A stretch of DNA of 64,000 nucleotides from Gammaproteobacteria bacterium (GCA_025352045.1 JANXUD010000026.1:1-64000); one strand, 5' to 3'; shown: positions 47,210 to 56,364, counted from the first letter of the stretch. The notes: generated by a model not told the origin, from the letters alone. A program made the numbers and translations.

Positions 47210-47925
47210 GCGTCCTTGCGCTCCACGGACTGGATCTCGCCGTGCTCCAGCCTGACCACGACGTTGCACAGCTCGTGGATCATCTCCTCGTTGTGCGAAG
47301 CCAGCACCAGGATGCTGGCCTGGTCCACCAGCGCGGTCACGCGCGCCTCGGCTTTCTCGACGAAGGCGGCGTCGCCGACGCTCAGCCATTCGTCCATGAC
47401 CAGGATCTCGGCCGGCACGCTGGTGACGATCGAGAAGATCAGGCGCATCACCATGCCGCTGGAATAGGTGCGCACCGGGATGTCGAGGAAATCGCCCAGG
47501 CCGGAGAACTCGGCGATGGACGGCGTCAGCCTCTGGATGTCGTCGAAGCCCAGGCCGAACATCAGGCCGCAGAGCAGGATGTTCTCGTTGCCGGTCGCCT
47601 CCGGGTCGATGCCCAGCCCGAGGTTGATGAAACTCGAGACCTTGCCCTCGATGCGGATCTGCCCCGCGGTCGGCTCGTAGATGCCCGCCAGCACGCGCAA
47701 CAGCGAGGTCTTGCCGGCGCCGTTGTGGCCCATCAGCCCGACGCGGTCGCCGGCCCGGATTTCCAGGCTGATGCCCTTGAGCGCCTGCACGACAGTGACG
47801 TTCTTGCTGGCCGAGGCGATCCGGCCGCCCGTCGCGGACGCCATGATGGCGCCCTTGAAGGAGCGGTTGATGGTGCCGTAGATCGGCAGGTCGAGGCTGC
47901 AGTTGCGGAGGGTGATCGAAGGCAC
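47206..47925 (-). CDS. wzt: Polysaccharide ABC transporter ATPase Wzt (short form)
   Basis: 239 residues from a GTG at 47925. MPSITLRNCSLDLPIYG and the spacing to Walker A (GHNGAGKT, 66-73) are typical of Wzt/KpsT/TagH ATPases; the signature is YSSGMVMRL (154-162) and Walker B ILVMDEW (174-180). The chain stops at 239, so the carbohydrate-binding C-terminal domain of larger Wzt proteins (~430 residues) is absent. With Wzm it exports a completed lipid-linked glycan. It is 4 nt from wzm and overlaps the next gene by 4 nt. Confidence 0.95.
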   Translation of the reverse strand: MPSITLRNCSLDLPIYGTINRSFKGAIMASATGGRIASASKNVTVVQALKGISLEIRAGDRVGLMGHNGAGKTSLLRVLAGIYEPTAGQIRIEGKVSSFINLGLGIDPEATGNENILLCGLMFGLGFDDIQRLTPSIAEFSGLGDFLDIPVRTYSSGMVMRLIFSIVTSVPAEILVMDEWLSVGDAAFVEKAEARVTALVDQASILVLASHNEEMIHELCNVVVRLEHGEIQSVERKDA

Positions 47926-47929
47926 GGGG

Positions 47930-48751
47930 TCAGACCCAAAAAGCGAGGCGGCGGCGGTAACGCGCGAAGAACGGCGCGGCCAGGGCGTAGAGGATCAGCA
48001 GGACGACGCCGAAGCGCAGGTAGGTCGCGGCCGGCGGGATGCCCTCCACGATCGGGCGGCGCACGACTTCGAGCAGCATCTGGAGCGGATTGTAGTCGGC
48101 GAACCAGGCGCGGTCCTTGAGCTGTTCGGCCTTCCAGAAGATCGGCGTCATGAAGAAGGCCAGCTGCACGATGCTGGCGATGATCTGCTGCATGTCGCGG
48201 TAGCGCGCGCTGAGCGTGCCGAGCAGGAAGGCCGTTGGCAGGGCGGCCAGCATCAGCAGCGCGACGCCGGGGATCGCCGCGAGCCAGCTCCACTGCGGCA
48301 CGATCCGCAGGTAGAACATGAAGGGCACGAAGGCCAGCAGGTTGTGCAGGAAGATCAGCAGGTTCCGCTGCAGGATGCGCAGGATGTGCACCGTGTAGGG
48401 AAGCTTGACCGTGCGCACCAGGTTCTCGGCGGTCACGAAGGCGCCGGCGCCATCGATGATCACGCCCGAGATCAGGCCCCAGGTGATGATGCCCATCGCC
48501 AGGTAGGGGATGAAGTCCCGCGACCCGATGCCCAGCAGGTGGCTGTATAGCGGACCGATGGCCAGGATGAAGATGATCATCGTGATGGTGATCCAGAACG
48601 GCCCGAGGACGGACCGGCGGTAGCGCTGCCGGATGTCCATGCGCGCGAGCATCATCCAGACCCGGTGCGAGCGCAGGCCCTCGACGAGGTCGTCCACTGC
48701 CAGCCGCCATTGCGGGACGGGCTTCCAGGTGCTTCTGTTCGAACTGTCCAT
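47930..48751 (-). CDS. wzm: Polysaccharide ABC transporter permease Wzm
   Basis: 273 residues of the ABC-2 type: cytoplasmic N-terminal helix (WMMLARMDIRQRYRRSVLG, about 32-50), six membrane helices, and the conserved FFMTPIFWKAEQL (about 199-211) and YNPLQMLLEVVRRP. This is the standard pattern of Wzm/KpsM/TagG. It forms the channel for undecaprenyl-pyrophosphate-linked O-antigen or a similar polymer. Its start is 39 nt after the large WbsX-fusion gene. Confidence 0.95.
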   Translation of the reverse strand: MDSSNRSTWKPVPQWRLAVDDLVEGLRSHRVWMMLARMDIRQRYRRSVLGPFWITITMIIFILAIGPLYSHLLGIGSRDFIPYLAMGIITWGLISGVIIDGAGAFVTAENLVRTVKLPYTVHILRILQRNLLIFLHNLLAFVPFMFYLRIVPQWSWLAAIPGVALLMLAALPTAFLLGTLSARYRDMQQIIASIVQLAFFMTPIFWKAEQLKDRAWFADYNPLQMLLEVVRRPIVEGIPPAATYLRFGVVLLILYALAAPFFARYRRRLAFWV

Positions 48752-48790
48752 GCATCTGCCTTTCAGGTGTGGGTCGCGCCGCGCAGCCGG

Positions 48791-51700
48791 TCAATCGCCG
48801 GCATGCACCAGCCCGAATTGGCTGCGCAGGCGCTCGGCATAGCGCGTCGCGCGCGCCCGTGCCGATGCATCCAGCGAATACTCTTCCGCCGCCAGCGCCT
48901 GCATCCCGCGCACTTCCGCGAAATGCGCGCCGGACTCCAGCCTGGCGCCGGCGCTGGCCTCGTGCCGCCGGTGCAGGTTGCAGGCGCGCGGGTCGAACAG
49001 CACGCGGCCCCGCTTGAGCAGGCGCAGGTAGGTCATCCAGTCGCCGGCCACGCGGTGGCGCGCGATCTGCTCGATGTCCGCCGACAGCACCGCGAGCAGG
49101 GGCTCGCGCCGGAACACCACCGCGCTGGCGTTCGGGATCGTGTTCTTCACCGCCAGGGCCTCGGCGACCTCGCGCTCGCCCTCGCGGACGTAACGCGAGC
49201 GCCAGCGGTCGGTCGAGATCTCGTCGGTCCAGCCGTGGTAGGCGTCCTCGAGCACGCGCCCCGTCCCGTCGATCTGCCGCGACTGGCAGTAGCCCAGCAC
49301 GATACCCGGGTCGTCCAGCATCGCCGGCACCAGGGTCGCCAGGAATTCTGGCGTGGCCAGGTCGTCGGCCTCGGCGATCCAGACGAACTCGCCGCGCGCC
49401 AACTCGACGCCGCGCAGCCACTGCCGGAACACCGAACCGGAATTGCGCGCGTTCACGACGACGGTCGGTTCCGGCACCAGCGCGGGCCGCAGTTCGCGCA
49501 GCCGCGCGAGGCTGTCGTCGCCGGACGCATCGTCGAGCACGATGATCTCGTAGGGCGTGAGCGTCTGCCCGGTGATCGAGCGCAGGCGCTGCTCGAGGTA
49601 GGCGGCATAGTTGTAGTTGGGGACGATGACCGACACGCGCGGCAGGCGCAGCCCGGCCAGGTCGAGCAGGCCGAAGGCATAGTCGCGGAACCGGAAGTCG
49701 CGCTCGACGCGCTGGCGGCCCTCGGCGCCAAGCCGCACGCGCAGCGCGGCGTCACCCAACACGCGCAGCAGGGCCTCCGCGTAGGCATCGGTATCGAAGG
49801 CCGGCACCAGCAAGCCGCCGGATTCCGCCACCAGGTCGGCGCCGCCCCCGGTGTCGGCGAAGGCGACCACGGGCGTGCCCACCGACAGGCTCTCCAGCAG
49901 CACGGAGGGGAACGGATCTTCGCGCGAGCACAGGGCGTAGACGTCGGCACCGGCGTAGAAATCGTCGGTGTCGAAGTCCATGCCGATGAAATGGAAACGC
50001 CCGGCGATGCCGGCTGCCGTGAGCGCATCGAGCGCCCTCGCCTGCAGGTCGAGGTCCAGGTGGCCGACCCAGGCAAAGTGCAGCGAGGCGTCCTGGGCGC
50101 AGGCAAGGACCGCCGACTGCGCCAGCAGGTCCAGGCCCTTGCGCTGGTCGCCGTAGCCGACGGCGAGCACCACGCGCGCATCGGCGGGCGCGCCCAGCCG
50201 CGCGCGCAGGCGCGCACGGACATCGGTGCGATCGGCATCATCGCGGTGCCGGTTGCGCACGAACAGTCCCTGCGGCAGCACCCGGACCAGGGCATCCAGC
50301 GTGGCCTCGGGCAGGAACCCCGCGAGCCCCTGCTTCACCGCGGGCGCGGCGACCACGATCGAATCCGAACACTCCGCGAGTGCCTGCAACTCGTCGTCCA
50401 GCCCGTAGGCACGCAACAGCCCCGGCAACTCATGGACCAGGGACACCAGGCGGAATCCCGCCGCGCGCAGCGGCCGCGCGACCCGGCCCGACACCGTCGT
50501 GTTCAGCAGGGCCGCGTCGAAACCGCGCTTGCGCAGCGCCCGCGCGCAGTCGGCGACCGCCCCGGCCGAGGCGTCGGCGAGATCGTGCACCACCGCCTCG
50601 TGTTCGAACTGCTCGCGCAGCGGCCCGGGGCCGAGCATCAGTACCTCGACCTCGATGCCGATCGCCTTCAACTCGCGCAACAGGTGCAGGGCCAGGGATT
50701 GCGCGCCATGCGGCTGCGCGTCGTGGCAGGCGAGCACGAGGCGGCGCGGTGCGGCGGCGCCGGTCATCGCCTCGCGCGTGGCATTGAGGAAGGCATAGCC
50801 GTGCCGGCGGTCCGGCTCCAGGTAGGCCCCTTCCGCCCACTCGTTCCAGGCATTGATGAACACCACCGACTCGCCGGCGACCGGGTGCGCGCGCGCGTCG
50901 GCGACGGCGGACGACAGCCACTCGCGATAGGCGCCCGGCGTGGCGTTGGCGAAGGTGTAGCCGCGGCCCGGCTTGCGCGCCTCGTTGTCCCAACCGGGAA
51001 ACACGCCGCGGAACATCGGGAAGCCCGGCATGGGCCAGGCGCGCGCGCGCGCCGACACCGCGCCGTAGTCCACCACGTAGCCGGCGTAGCCCGGGTTGAG
51101 GATGTCGAGCGTGGCATTGATCGAGGGCAGGCCCTCGGCGAGCTTGTGCGGCGGGAATTCCACGGCGGCGTCGAATCCGCACTCGCTTGGGTCCTGCGCG
51201 TCGAACTGCACCATCGCCAGGAAAACCTCGCCGATGCCGGCGGCGCGGCAGGCTTCGCGCCAGCGCAACAAGGTGCGCGCGCAGTCGGGCAGCAGCGATG
51301 GCCGGTAGACCACGACCAGCGGGCGTCCGTCGAGGCGCAGGTAATTGGGCTGGCGCAGGTAGGGAATCAGGTCGGCGATGAAGGCGTCGTCGCTTCCGTC
51401 GCCATGCACCTGGCCCATCAGCACGTCGTCATCGCGGCCGTCCCAGCGCCGGGTCCAGTTCTCGTTCGCCCAGCACAGGCAGAACGGCAAGTCGACCCCC
51501 TCGGCGATGAACCGGTCGAGCGGACCCTCGAGCAGGCGCTGGCCGCCGAACCAGTAGTAGTGGAAACAGAAGGCGTGCACGCCATGCAGCCGCGCCAGTT
51601 CGGCCTGGCGATGCATCACCTCGGCCACGCGCAGGTCGTAGAAGCCCAGCTCGCCCGGCAGGCGGGGCTGGTCGTGGCCGACGAACTGCGGCAGCGCACG

Positions 51701-52117
51701 TGACACGTTGGTCCACTCGGTGAAGCCGCGGCCCCACCAGGCGTCGTTCTGCGGGATCGGGTGGAACTGTGGAAGGTAAAAGGCGATCGCCTTCGCCGCG
51801 AGCGGGCCGGCGGGCGGCTCGGTCGCCTGCAAGGGGACGTAGTCCGGGCCGCCTTCGCTGCCGTAGCGCGAATACAGGCCTTCGGCGAAGCGCACGGCAA
51901 GCCTGGCGTCGATGCGTTGCGCTGGCGCCGGATCGCCGCGTCCGTCCGCGCTGAGCGACATCGAACGCCAGCGCCGGTAGGCGTCGGTCCCCTGCAGCAT
52001 CGGGGCGAGCAGCCGGAATATCCAGGCCTTGGCGCGCAACCGCGTGTCCCATCCTATCGGCAGGCCGAGGTAGGTACGACGGAGGGCGCGTCCGAGCGCG
52101 TTCCGCAGCGAACTCAT
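48791..52117 (-). CDS. Trifunctional glycosyltransferase: WbsX, GT4 and GT2 domains
   Basis: 1108 residues. About 110-460: WbsX-type domain with AIAFYLPQFHPIPQNDAWWG (110-129), GFTEWTNV, FCFHYYWFGGQRLLE, CWANENWTRRWDG and WNEWAEGAYLEPD. About 475-800: GT4-like domain (LACHDAQPHGAQSLALHLL, LAVGYGDQRKGLDLLAQ, EDPFPSVLLESLSVGTPVV near 731). About 826-1050: GT2 domain (VSVIVPNYNYAAYLEQRL, EIIVLDDASGDDS, WIAEADDLATPEF). No membrane helix. It could build most of a repeat unit alone. First gene of the export operon; ATG 52117 chosen because a 48-codon extension overlaps the metB gene. Confidence 0.87.
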   Translation of the reverse strand: MSSLRNALGRALRRTYLGLPIGWDTRLRAKAWIFRLLAPMLQGTDAYRRWRSMSLSADGRGDPAPAQRIDARLAVRFAEGLYSRYGSEGGPDYVPLQATEPPAGPLAAKAIAFYLPQFHPIPQNDAWWGRGFTEWTNVSRALPQFVGHDQPRLPGELGFYDLRVAEVMHRQAELARLHGVHAFCFHYYWFGGQRLLEGPLDRFIAEGVDLPFCLCWANENWTRRWDGRDDDVLMGQVHGDGSDDAFIADLIPYLRQPNYLRLDGRPLVVVYRPSLLPDCARTLLRWREACRAAGIGEVFLAMVQFDAQDPSECGFDAAVEFPPHKLAEGLPSINATLDILNPGYAGYVVDYGAVSARARAWPMPGFPMFRGVFPGWDNEARKPGRGYTFANATPGAYREWLSSAVADARAHPVAGESVVFINAWNEWAEGAYLEPDRRHGYAFLNATREAMTGAAAPRRLVLACHDAQPHGAQSLALHLLRELKAIGIEVEVLMLGPGPLREQFEHEAVVHDLADASAGAVADCARALRKRGFDAALLNTTVSGRVARPLRAAGFRLVSLVHELPGLLRAYGLDDELQALAECSDSIVVAAPAVKQGLAGFLPEATLDALVRVLPQGLFVRNRHRDDADRTDVRARLRARLGAPADARVVLAVGYGDQRKGLDLLAQSAVLACAQDASLHFAWVGHLDLDLQARALDALTAAGIAGRFHFIGMDFDTDDFYAGADVYALCSREDPFPSVLLESLSVGTPVVAFADTGGGADLVAESGGLLVPAFDTDAYAEALLRVLGDAALRVRLGAEGRQRVERDFRFRDYAFGLLDLAGLRLPRVSVIVPNYNYAAYLEQRLRSITGQTLTPYEIIVLDDASGDDSLARLRELRPALVPEPTVVVNARNSGSVFRQWLRGVELARGEFVWIAEADDLATPEFLATLVPAMLDDPGIVLGYCQSRQIDGTGRVLEDAYHGWTDEISTDRWRSRYVREGEREVAEALAVKNTIPNASAVVFRREPLLAVLSADIEQIARHRVAGDWMTYLRLLKRGRVLFDPRACNLHRRHEASAGARLESGAHFAEVRGMQALAAEEYSLDASARARATRYAERLRSQFGLVHAGD

Positions 52118-52139
52118 CGCTGGCGCCAGGCGTCCAGCG

Positions 52140-53300
52140 TCATGCCAACGCCGCCTCGAGGTCCGCGCGCAGGTCGGCCACGTCTTCCACACCGACCGAA
52201 AACCGCACCAGGCTGTCGTCCACGCCGAGCGCGGCGCGGCGTTCCGGCGGCACCGAGGCATGGGTCATGATCGCGGGGTGGTTGACCAGGCTCTCGACGC
52301 CGCCCAGCGACTCGGCGCAGGTGAACAGCTCGGTGCGCTCCATCACCCGGGTGGCCTTTTCCAGGCCGCCCTTGAACCAGACGCTGACCATGCCGCCGTA
52401 TCCGTCCATCTGCTCGGTCGCCAGGGCATGTTGCGGGTGCGACTTCAGGCCCGGGTAGGCCACTTTCTCGACCGCCGGGTGGGCCTCGAACCACTGCGCC
52501 AGCTGGATCGCGTTGTCGCAGTGCGCGCGCATGCGCAGGTGCAGGGTCTTGAGCCCGCGCAGCGCCAGGAAGCTGTCGAACGGGCCCTGCACGCCACCAA
52601 CCGAGTTCTGCAGGAAGGTCATCTGCTCGGCCAGCGCGGTGTCGTCGCCAACCACCAGCATGCCGCCGACCATGTCGGAGTGGCCGTTGAGGTACTTGGT
52701 GGCCGAATGCATCACAAGGTGCGCGCCCAGCTCCAGCGGACGCTGCAGCATCGGCGAACTGAAGGTGTTGTCCACCGCCAGCCAGATGCCGCGCTTGCGC
52801 GCGAACTCGGCCAGGCGCGGGATGTCGACGATCTTGAGCAGCGGGTTGGTCGGCGTCTCGCACCAGATCATCCGCGTCTTCGGTGTCACTGCGGCTTCGA
52901 GCGCGCCCATGTCGTTGAGGTCGACGAAGCTGAAATCGAGCCCCGCACTGCGCCGGCGCACGCGCTCGAACAGGCGGTAGGTGCCGCCGTACACGTCGTC
53001 CATGCAGACCACGTGGTCGCCGCTGTCGAGCGCGTCGAGCACGGTGGACGTCGCGGCGAGGCCGCTCGCGAAGGCGTAGCCCTGCGTGCCGCCTTCCAGC
53101 CCGGCGACGCAGCGCTCATAGGCGAAGCGCGTGGGGTTGTGGCTGCGCGAATACTCGAAGCCCTGGTGCACGCCGGGGCTCTTCTGCGCATAGGTGCTGG
53201 TCGCGTAGATGGGCGTCATCACCGCGCCCGTGCTGGGGTCGGGGGACTGGCCGGCGTGGATGGCCAGGGTGCCGAGGCCGTAGTTCTTTTCGTCGGTCAT
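52140..53300 (-). CDS. metB: Cystathionine gamma-synthase/gamma-lyase family PLP enzyme
   Basis: 386 residues of the Cys/Met-metabolism PLP family. LAIHAGQSPDPSTGAVMTPI opens the chain; YSRSHNPTRFAYERCVAGLEGG, FASGLAATS, CETPTNPLLK and the PLP lysine Lys202 in SATKYLNGHSD are present. With the cystathionine beta-synthase gene 77 nt upstream it makes a reverse transsulfuration pair (homocysteine to cysteine), which favours gamma-lyase, although orthologues are often called metB. It is the second conserved border of the xanthomonad LPS locus. Confidence 0.92.
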   Translation of the reverse strand: MTDEKNYGLGTLAIHAGQSPDPSTGAVMTPIYATSTYAQKSPGVHQGFEYSRSHNPTRFAYERCVAGLEGGTQGYAFASGLAATSTVLDALDSGDHVVCMDDVYGGTYRLFERVRRRSAGLDFSFVDLNDMGALEAAVTPKTRMIWCETPTNPLLKIVDIPRLAEFARKRGIWLAVDNTFSSPMLQRPLELGAHLVMHSATKYLNGHSDMVGGMLVVGDDTALAEQMTFLQNSVGGVQGPFDSFLALRGLKTLHLRMRAHCDNAIQLAQWFEAHPAVEKVAYPGLKSHPQHALATEQMDGYGGMVSVWFKGGLEKATRVMERTELFTCAESLGGVESLVNHPAIMTHASVPPERRAALGVDDSLVRFSVGVEDVADLRADLEAALA

Positions 53301-53377
53301 GTGGGCTTTCGTTCGATTGTTCGCGTGTTCGCGGCGGGTCGTTGACGGACGGAGGCCTGGTCAAGCCGCTCCCGCAT

Positions 53378-54748
53378 TCAGGAGGCGCGGCGGCGCAGGT
53401 AATTGAGCAGGTCGATGCGGGTGATCAGCCCCAGGAACCTGCCCTGGTCGAGCACGATGGCGACGTGGCCCCGGTCGAACACCGGCAGCAGCGATTCCAT
53501 CGGCGCGGTGACTTCGAGCACGTTGAGCTTGCTGACCATCGCCGTGGACACGGGATCGAGGAAGCGCGACTCGTCGCCGTACACGTGCAGCAGGACATCG
53601 GATTCGTCCACGATCCCGACGATGCGATCGTCCTCCATCACCGGCATCTGCGAGACGTCGTACATCTTCATCCGCTGCCAGGCGACGGTGAGCGCATCAT
53701 TGGGACCCACGACCACGGTGTCGCGCTCCGCGAAGGGGCGCAGGATCAGGTCGCGCAGGTCGCCGTACTGCGGGCGCTCCAGGAACCCGTTGTCGAGCAT
53801 CCAATAGTCGTTGTACATCTTGGACAGGTACTTGTTGCCGGTGTCGCAGACGAACACGACCACCTTCTTCGGCGTGACCTGCTCCCTGCAATAACGCAGC
53901 GCGGCCGCCAGCAGGGTGCCGGTGGACGAGCCGCCGAGCACGCCCTCCTTGGTCAGCAGTTCGCGCGCGGTGAGGAAGCTGTCCTTGTCGCTGACCGCAA
54001 AGGCCTTGGTCACGCGGGTGAAATCGGAGATCGGCGGCAGGAAGTCCTCGCCGATGCCCTCGACCATCCAGCTGGCGCTCTTGGTGCTGAGCGTGCCCTC
54101 GTTGATGTACTGGGTGAGGATCGAGCCGACCGGGTCGGCCAGCACCAGTTCGACATGCGGCGCGACGCGGGCGAAATAGCGGGACAGCCCGGTCATCGTC
54201 CCGGAGGATCCGCAGCCGAACACGATGGCGTCCATGTCGCCGCCCATCTGTTCCCAGATCTCGGGGCCGGTGCCCTCTTCGTGCGCCTTCGGGTTGTCCG
54301 GGTTGCCGAACTGGTTGATGAAGTAGGCACCGGGGAGTTCCTGCGCCAGGCGCTCGGCCATGTCCTGGTAGTACTGGGGATGGCCCTTGGCCACGTCCGA
54401 ACGCGTCAGCACGACCTCGGCGCCCATCGCGCGCAGGTTGAAGATCTTCTCGCGGCTCATCTTGTCGGGCACCACCAGCACCAGGCGATAGCCCTTCTGC
54501 TGGGCGACCAGGGCCAGGCCGATGCCGGTATTGCCCGCGGTGCCCTCCACCAGGGTGTCGCCCGGCTTGATCCGGCCGGTTTTCTCGGCCGCCTCGATCA
54601 TGGACATGCCGATGCGATCCTTGATCGAGCCGCCCGGGTTCATGCACTCGAGCTTCAGGAACAGTTCGCAGACGCCCGTGTCGAGGCGCTGGGCCTTGAC
54701 CATCGGCGTCTGGCCGATCAGTTCCAGGACGCTGTGTTTGACATTCAT
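53378..54748 (-). CDS. cbs: Cystathionine beta-synthase with two CBS domains
   Basis: 456 residues. PLP domain 1-320: PLP lysine Lys43 in NPGGSIKDRIGMSM, GTAGNTGIGLALV, and GSSTGTLLAA (phosphate loop). The C-terminal part (about 335-456) holds a CBS pair: DVSQMPVMEDDRIVGIVDESD and HVAIVLDQGRFLGLITRIDLLN. That makes it CBS-like instead of a plain cysteine synthase. It condenses serine and homocysteine. Start at MNVKHSVLELIGQTP; TAGAAT at 54787-54792 (minus strand) is a plausible -10. It precedes the gamma-lyase-like gene, probably as one operon. Confidence 0.92.
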   Translation of the reverse strand: MNVKHSVLELIGQTPMVKAQRLDTGVCELFLKLECMNPGGSIKDRIGMSMIEAAEKTGRIKPGDTLVEGTAGNTGIGLALVAQQKGYRLVLVVPDKMSREKIFNLRAMGAEVVLTRSDVAKGHPQYYQDMAERLAQELPGAYFINQFGNPDNPKAHEEGTGPEIWEQMGGDMDAIVFGCGSSGTMTGLSRYFARVAPHVELVLADPVGSILTQYINEGTLSTKSASWMVEGIGEDFLPPISDFTRVTKAFAVSDKDSFLTARELLTKEGVLGGSSTGTLLAAALRYCREQVTPKKVVVFVCDTGNKYLSKMYNDYWMLDNGFLERPQYGDLRDLILRPFAERDTVVVGPNDALTVAWQRMKMYDVSQMPVMEDDRIVGIVDESDVLLHVYGDESRFLDPVSTAMVSKLNVLEVTAPMESLLPVFDRGHVAIVLDQGRFLGLITRIDLLNYLRRRAS

Positions 54749-54860
54749 GGACAGGCGGCCGCGCAGGGCAAGGGCCCGGACCGGCGATTCTAACCCGAGG
54801 CGTTCCAGCCCGCCCCCAAGGGGTGGGCCAGGCAACGGGGCGGGCATTCAGGGAGTTGCG

Positions 54861-54897
54861 GGTGGCGACGGCCCGACGAGGACGGGCCGCCGCCACC
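54861..54897 (-). terminator. Strong hairpin downstream of the DUF465 gene
   Basis: Arms GGTGGCGACGGCCCG (54861-54875) and CGGGCCGCCGCCACC (54883-54897) pair over 14 of 15 positions with a 7-nt loop. It lies 12 nt after the stop of the minus-strand gene at 54909. There is no T-run after it on the minus strand, so it may be a Rho-assisted or stabilising hairpin and not a full intrinsic terminator. Confidence 0.55.
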
Positions 54898-54908
54898 ATC
54901 GCGGTGAC

Positions 54909-55127
54909 CTAGTGGTGGTTGGCTTCGTACATGCGAAGCAGGCGGTCCTTCGCGTACAGCTTTTCCCTCTTCATGCGCGACAGGGTGTTGTCGTCGAGCG
55001 GGAGCACGCCGAGTTCGGCGTCCAGCACCTGCTTGTCGAGTTCGCGATGGCGCTGCAGGAGTTGGCGGAATTCCGCATCGCCCTTCATCAACGCCTCGAG
55101 TTCTTCCTGCGGTTGTGCTTCGAACAT
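54909..55127 (-). CDS. YdcH-like DUF465 protein
   Basis: 72 residues. AEFRQLLQRHRELDKQVLD and LPLDDNTLSRMKREKLYAKDRLLRM (in two parts) are the DUF465 pattern: two long helices with a loop. Members are small cytoplasmic proteins of unknown function. AAGGAGG gives a very strong ribosome site. A hairpin follows the stop. Confidence 0.9.
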   Translation of the reverse strand: MFEAQPQEELEALMKGDAEFRQLLQRHRELDKQVLDAELGVLPLDDNTLSRMKREKLYAKDRLLRMYEANHH

Positions 55128-55395
55128 GTGACCTCCTTCTGAAACGCAAACGCCCCGCGCGGTCAGGCGCAGGGCGAGCGGGTTTTAGGCAAGGTCAGGT
55201 CTCTGGCGCGGCGGCTGTCCCGGCTGGACGCGCGCCCCACCCTGTGGTCGGCGGCGTTCTCCATCGGGACAACATCTGCTCTCATCGGCCTGGCTCTCTT
55301 CCACCCCGCCGGCATCGGGCCGAGGGGGCAAGACCGACGCTACTCCGGCTCCGGAAGGGCCGCAAGCGGCACTGCAAGCCATTGATTCGACTGGT
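55128..55395. other. 268-nt intergenic region without a recognised gene
   Basis: It lies between two minus-strand genes. On the minus strand CGCCCTGCGC and GCGCGGGGCG (around 55150-55176) form a stem followed by TTTGCGTTT, which could end the OmpA-like transcript. A 77-codon open frame covers the rest but is Arg/Pro-rich and has no family likeness. A small RNA is possible; no known class was recognised. Confidence 0.4.
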
Positions 55396-56364
55396 TCAGG
55401 GAGCCGATATCTCGACACGCCGGTTGCGCGCCCGGCCCGCCGCCGTGGCGTTGTCGGCCACCGGCTTGGCTTCGCCCTTGCCCACGGCCTGGATCCGCGC
55501 CGCGGGCACGCCGGCGGCGACCAGCACGCTGCGCACCGCGTCGGCCCGCTTCTGGGACAGGGCCAGGTTGGCGGCGTCGGCGCCCTGGCTGTCGGTATGG
55601 GCTTCGATGCGGATTCCGGCCTTGCCGTGCAGGGCGTCGGCCAGCAGGATCAGGCTGTCCTCCCCGGCCTGCGCAAGTTGCGCCCCACCGCTACCGAAGG
55701 CGGTTCCGGGCAGGGTGTAGATCGTGCGCCCGCCCACGCGCCGCGAGGGCGGCAGGCCCGGCGTCGCGCCGCCGAGGGCGGCGCCGGTGGCGAGAGCCGC
55801 CTGCTTGCGCGCCAGTTCGGCTTCCCGGGCGCGGGCGTCCGCCACTTTCATGGCCTGGGAGGCCTGGGCCGTCGCGGCCTCGGTATTGGCCGCGGCCTGG
55901 TCGGCGGCGATGCGCTCGGCCTCGGCCTGGCGCTGCGATTCCTCGTCGCGCAGCATCTGTTGGGTGCGCAGGCGTTCGGCGTCGGCTTGTGCGGCCTGGG
56001 CGTCGCGACGGCTCGCCTCGAGCAGGATGGCATCGCGCTCCTGGTCCAACTGCAGGACCTGGGCGCGCAGCGCATCCGCCTGCGCGGCGTCGCTGGCGGC
56101 CTGCACCCAGGCTTCGGCCAGGTACAGCGCATGCGGGCGGTCGCGCGAGCGCGCGACCTGCAGCGCGGCCAGCGACTGGCGCGCCTTGTAGCGCTCCAGC
56201 GCGGCGCGGTCGGCGGTGCCGGGGTCGGCGTCGAGCGCCGCCAGCACGGCGCCCAGGCGGACGAGATCGGCGTCGGGCGTGTCGGCCGCCTGTGCAGGCG
56301 GCAGCCAGGCCAGGCAGGCCAGCAGCAGGGCGAGCAGGCCAAGACCGCGCAGGGAGCGGCTCAT
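55396..56364 (-). CDS. OmpA-family protein with coiled coil
   Basis: 322 residues. A Sec signal (1-26, LRGLGLLALLLACLAWLPPA), an Ala/Gln/Arg-rich coiled coil (about 95-200) and an OmpA-type peptidoglycan-binding domain (about 210-322): TAFGSGGAQLAQAGEDSLIL, IEAHTDSQGADAANLALSQ, RADAVRSVLVAAGV and GRARNRRVEI. It probably links the cell envelope to murein from the periplasm or outer membrane. The ATG overlaps the stop of the DUF4398 gene by 4 nt. Confidence 0.9.
   Translation of the reverse strand: MSRSLRGLGLLALLLACLAWLPPAQAADTPDADLVRLGAVLAALDADPGTADRAALERYKARQSLAALQVARSRDRPHALYLAEAWVQAASDAAQADALRAQVLQLDQERDAILLEASRRDAQAAQADAERLRTQQMLRDEESQRQAEAERIAADQAAANTEAATAQASQAMKVADARAREAELARKQAALATGAALGGATPGLPPSRRVGGRTIYTLPGTAFGSGGAQLAQAGEDSLILLADALHGKAGIRIEAHTDSQGADAANLALSQKRADAVRSVLVAAGVPAARIQAVGKGEAKPVADNATAAGRARNRRVEISAP

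Noticed and set aside
55185..55418. 77-residue minus-strand protein
   Set aside because: Arg/Pro/Gln-rich, overlaps the end of the OmpA-like gene, no ribosome site.
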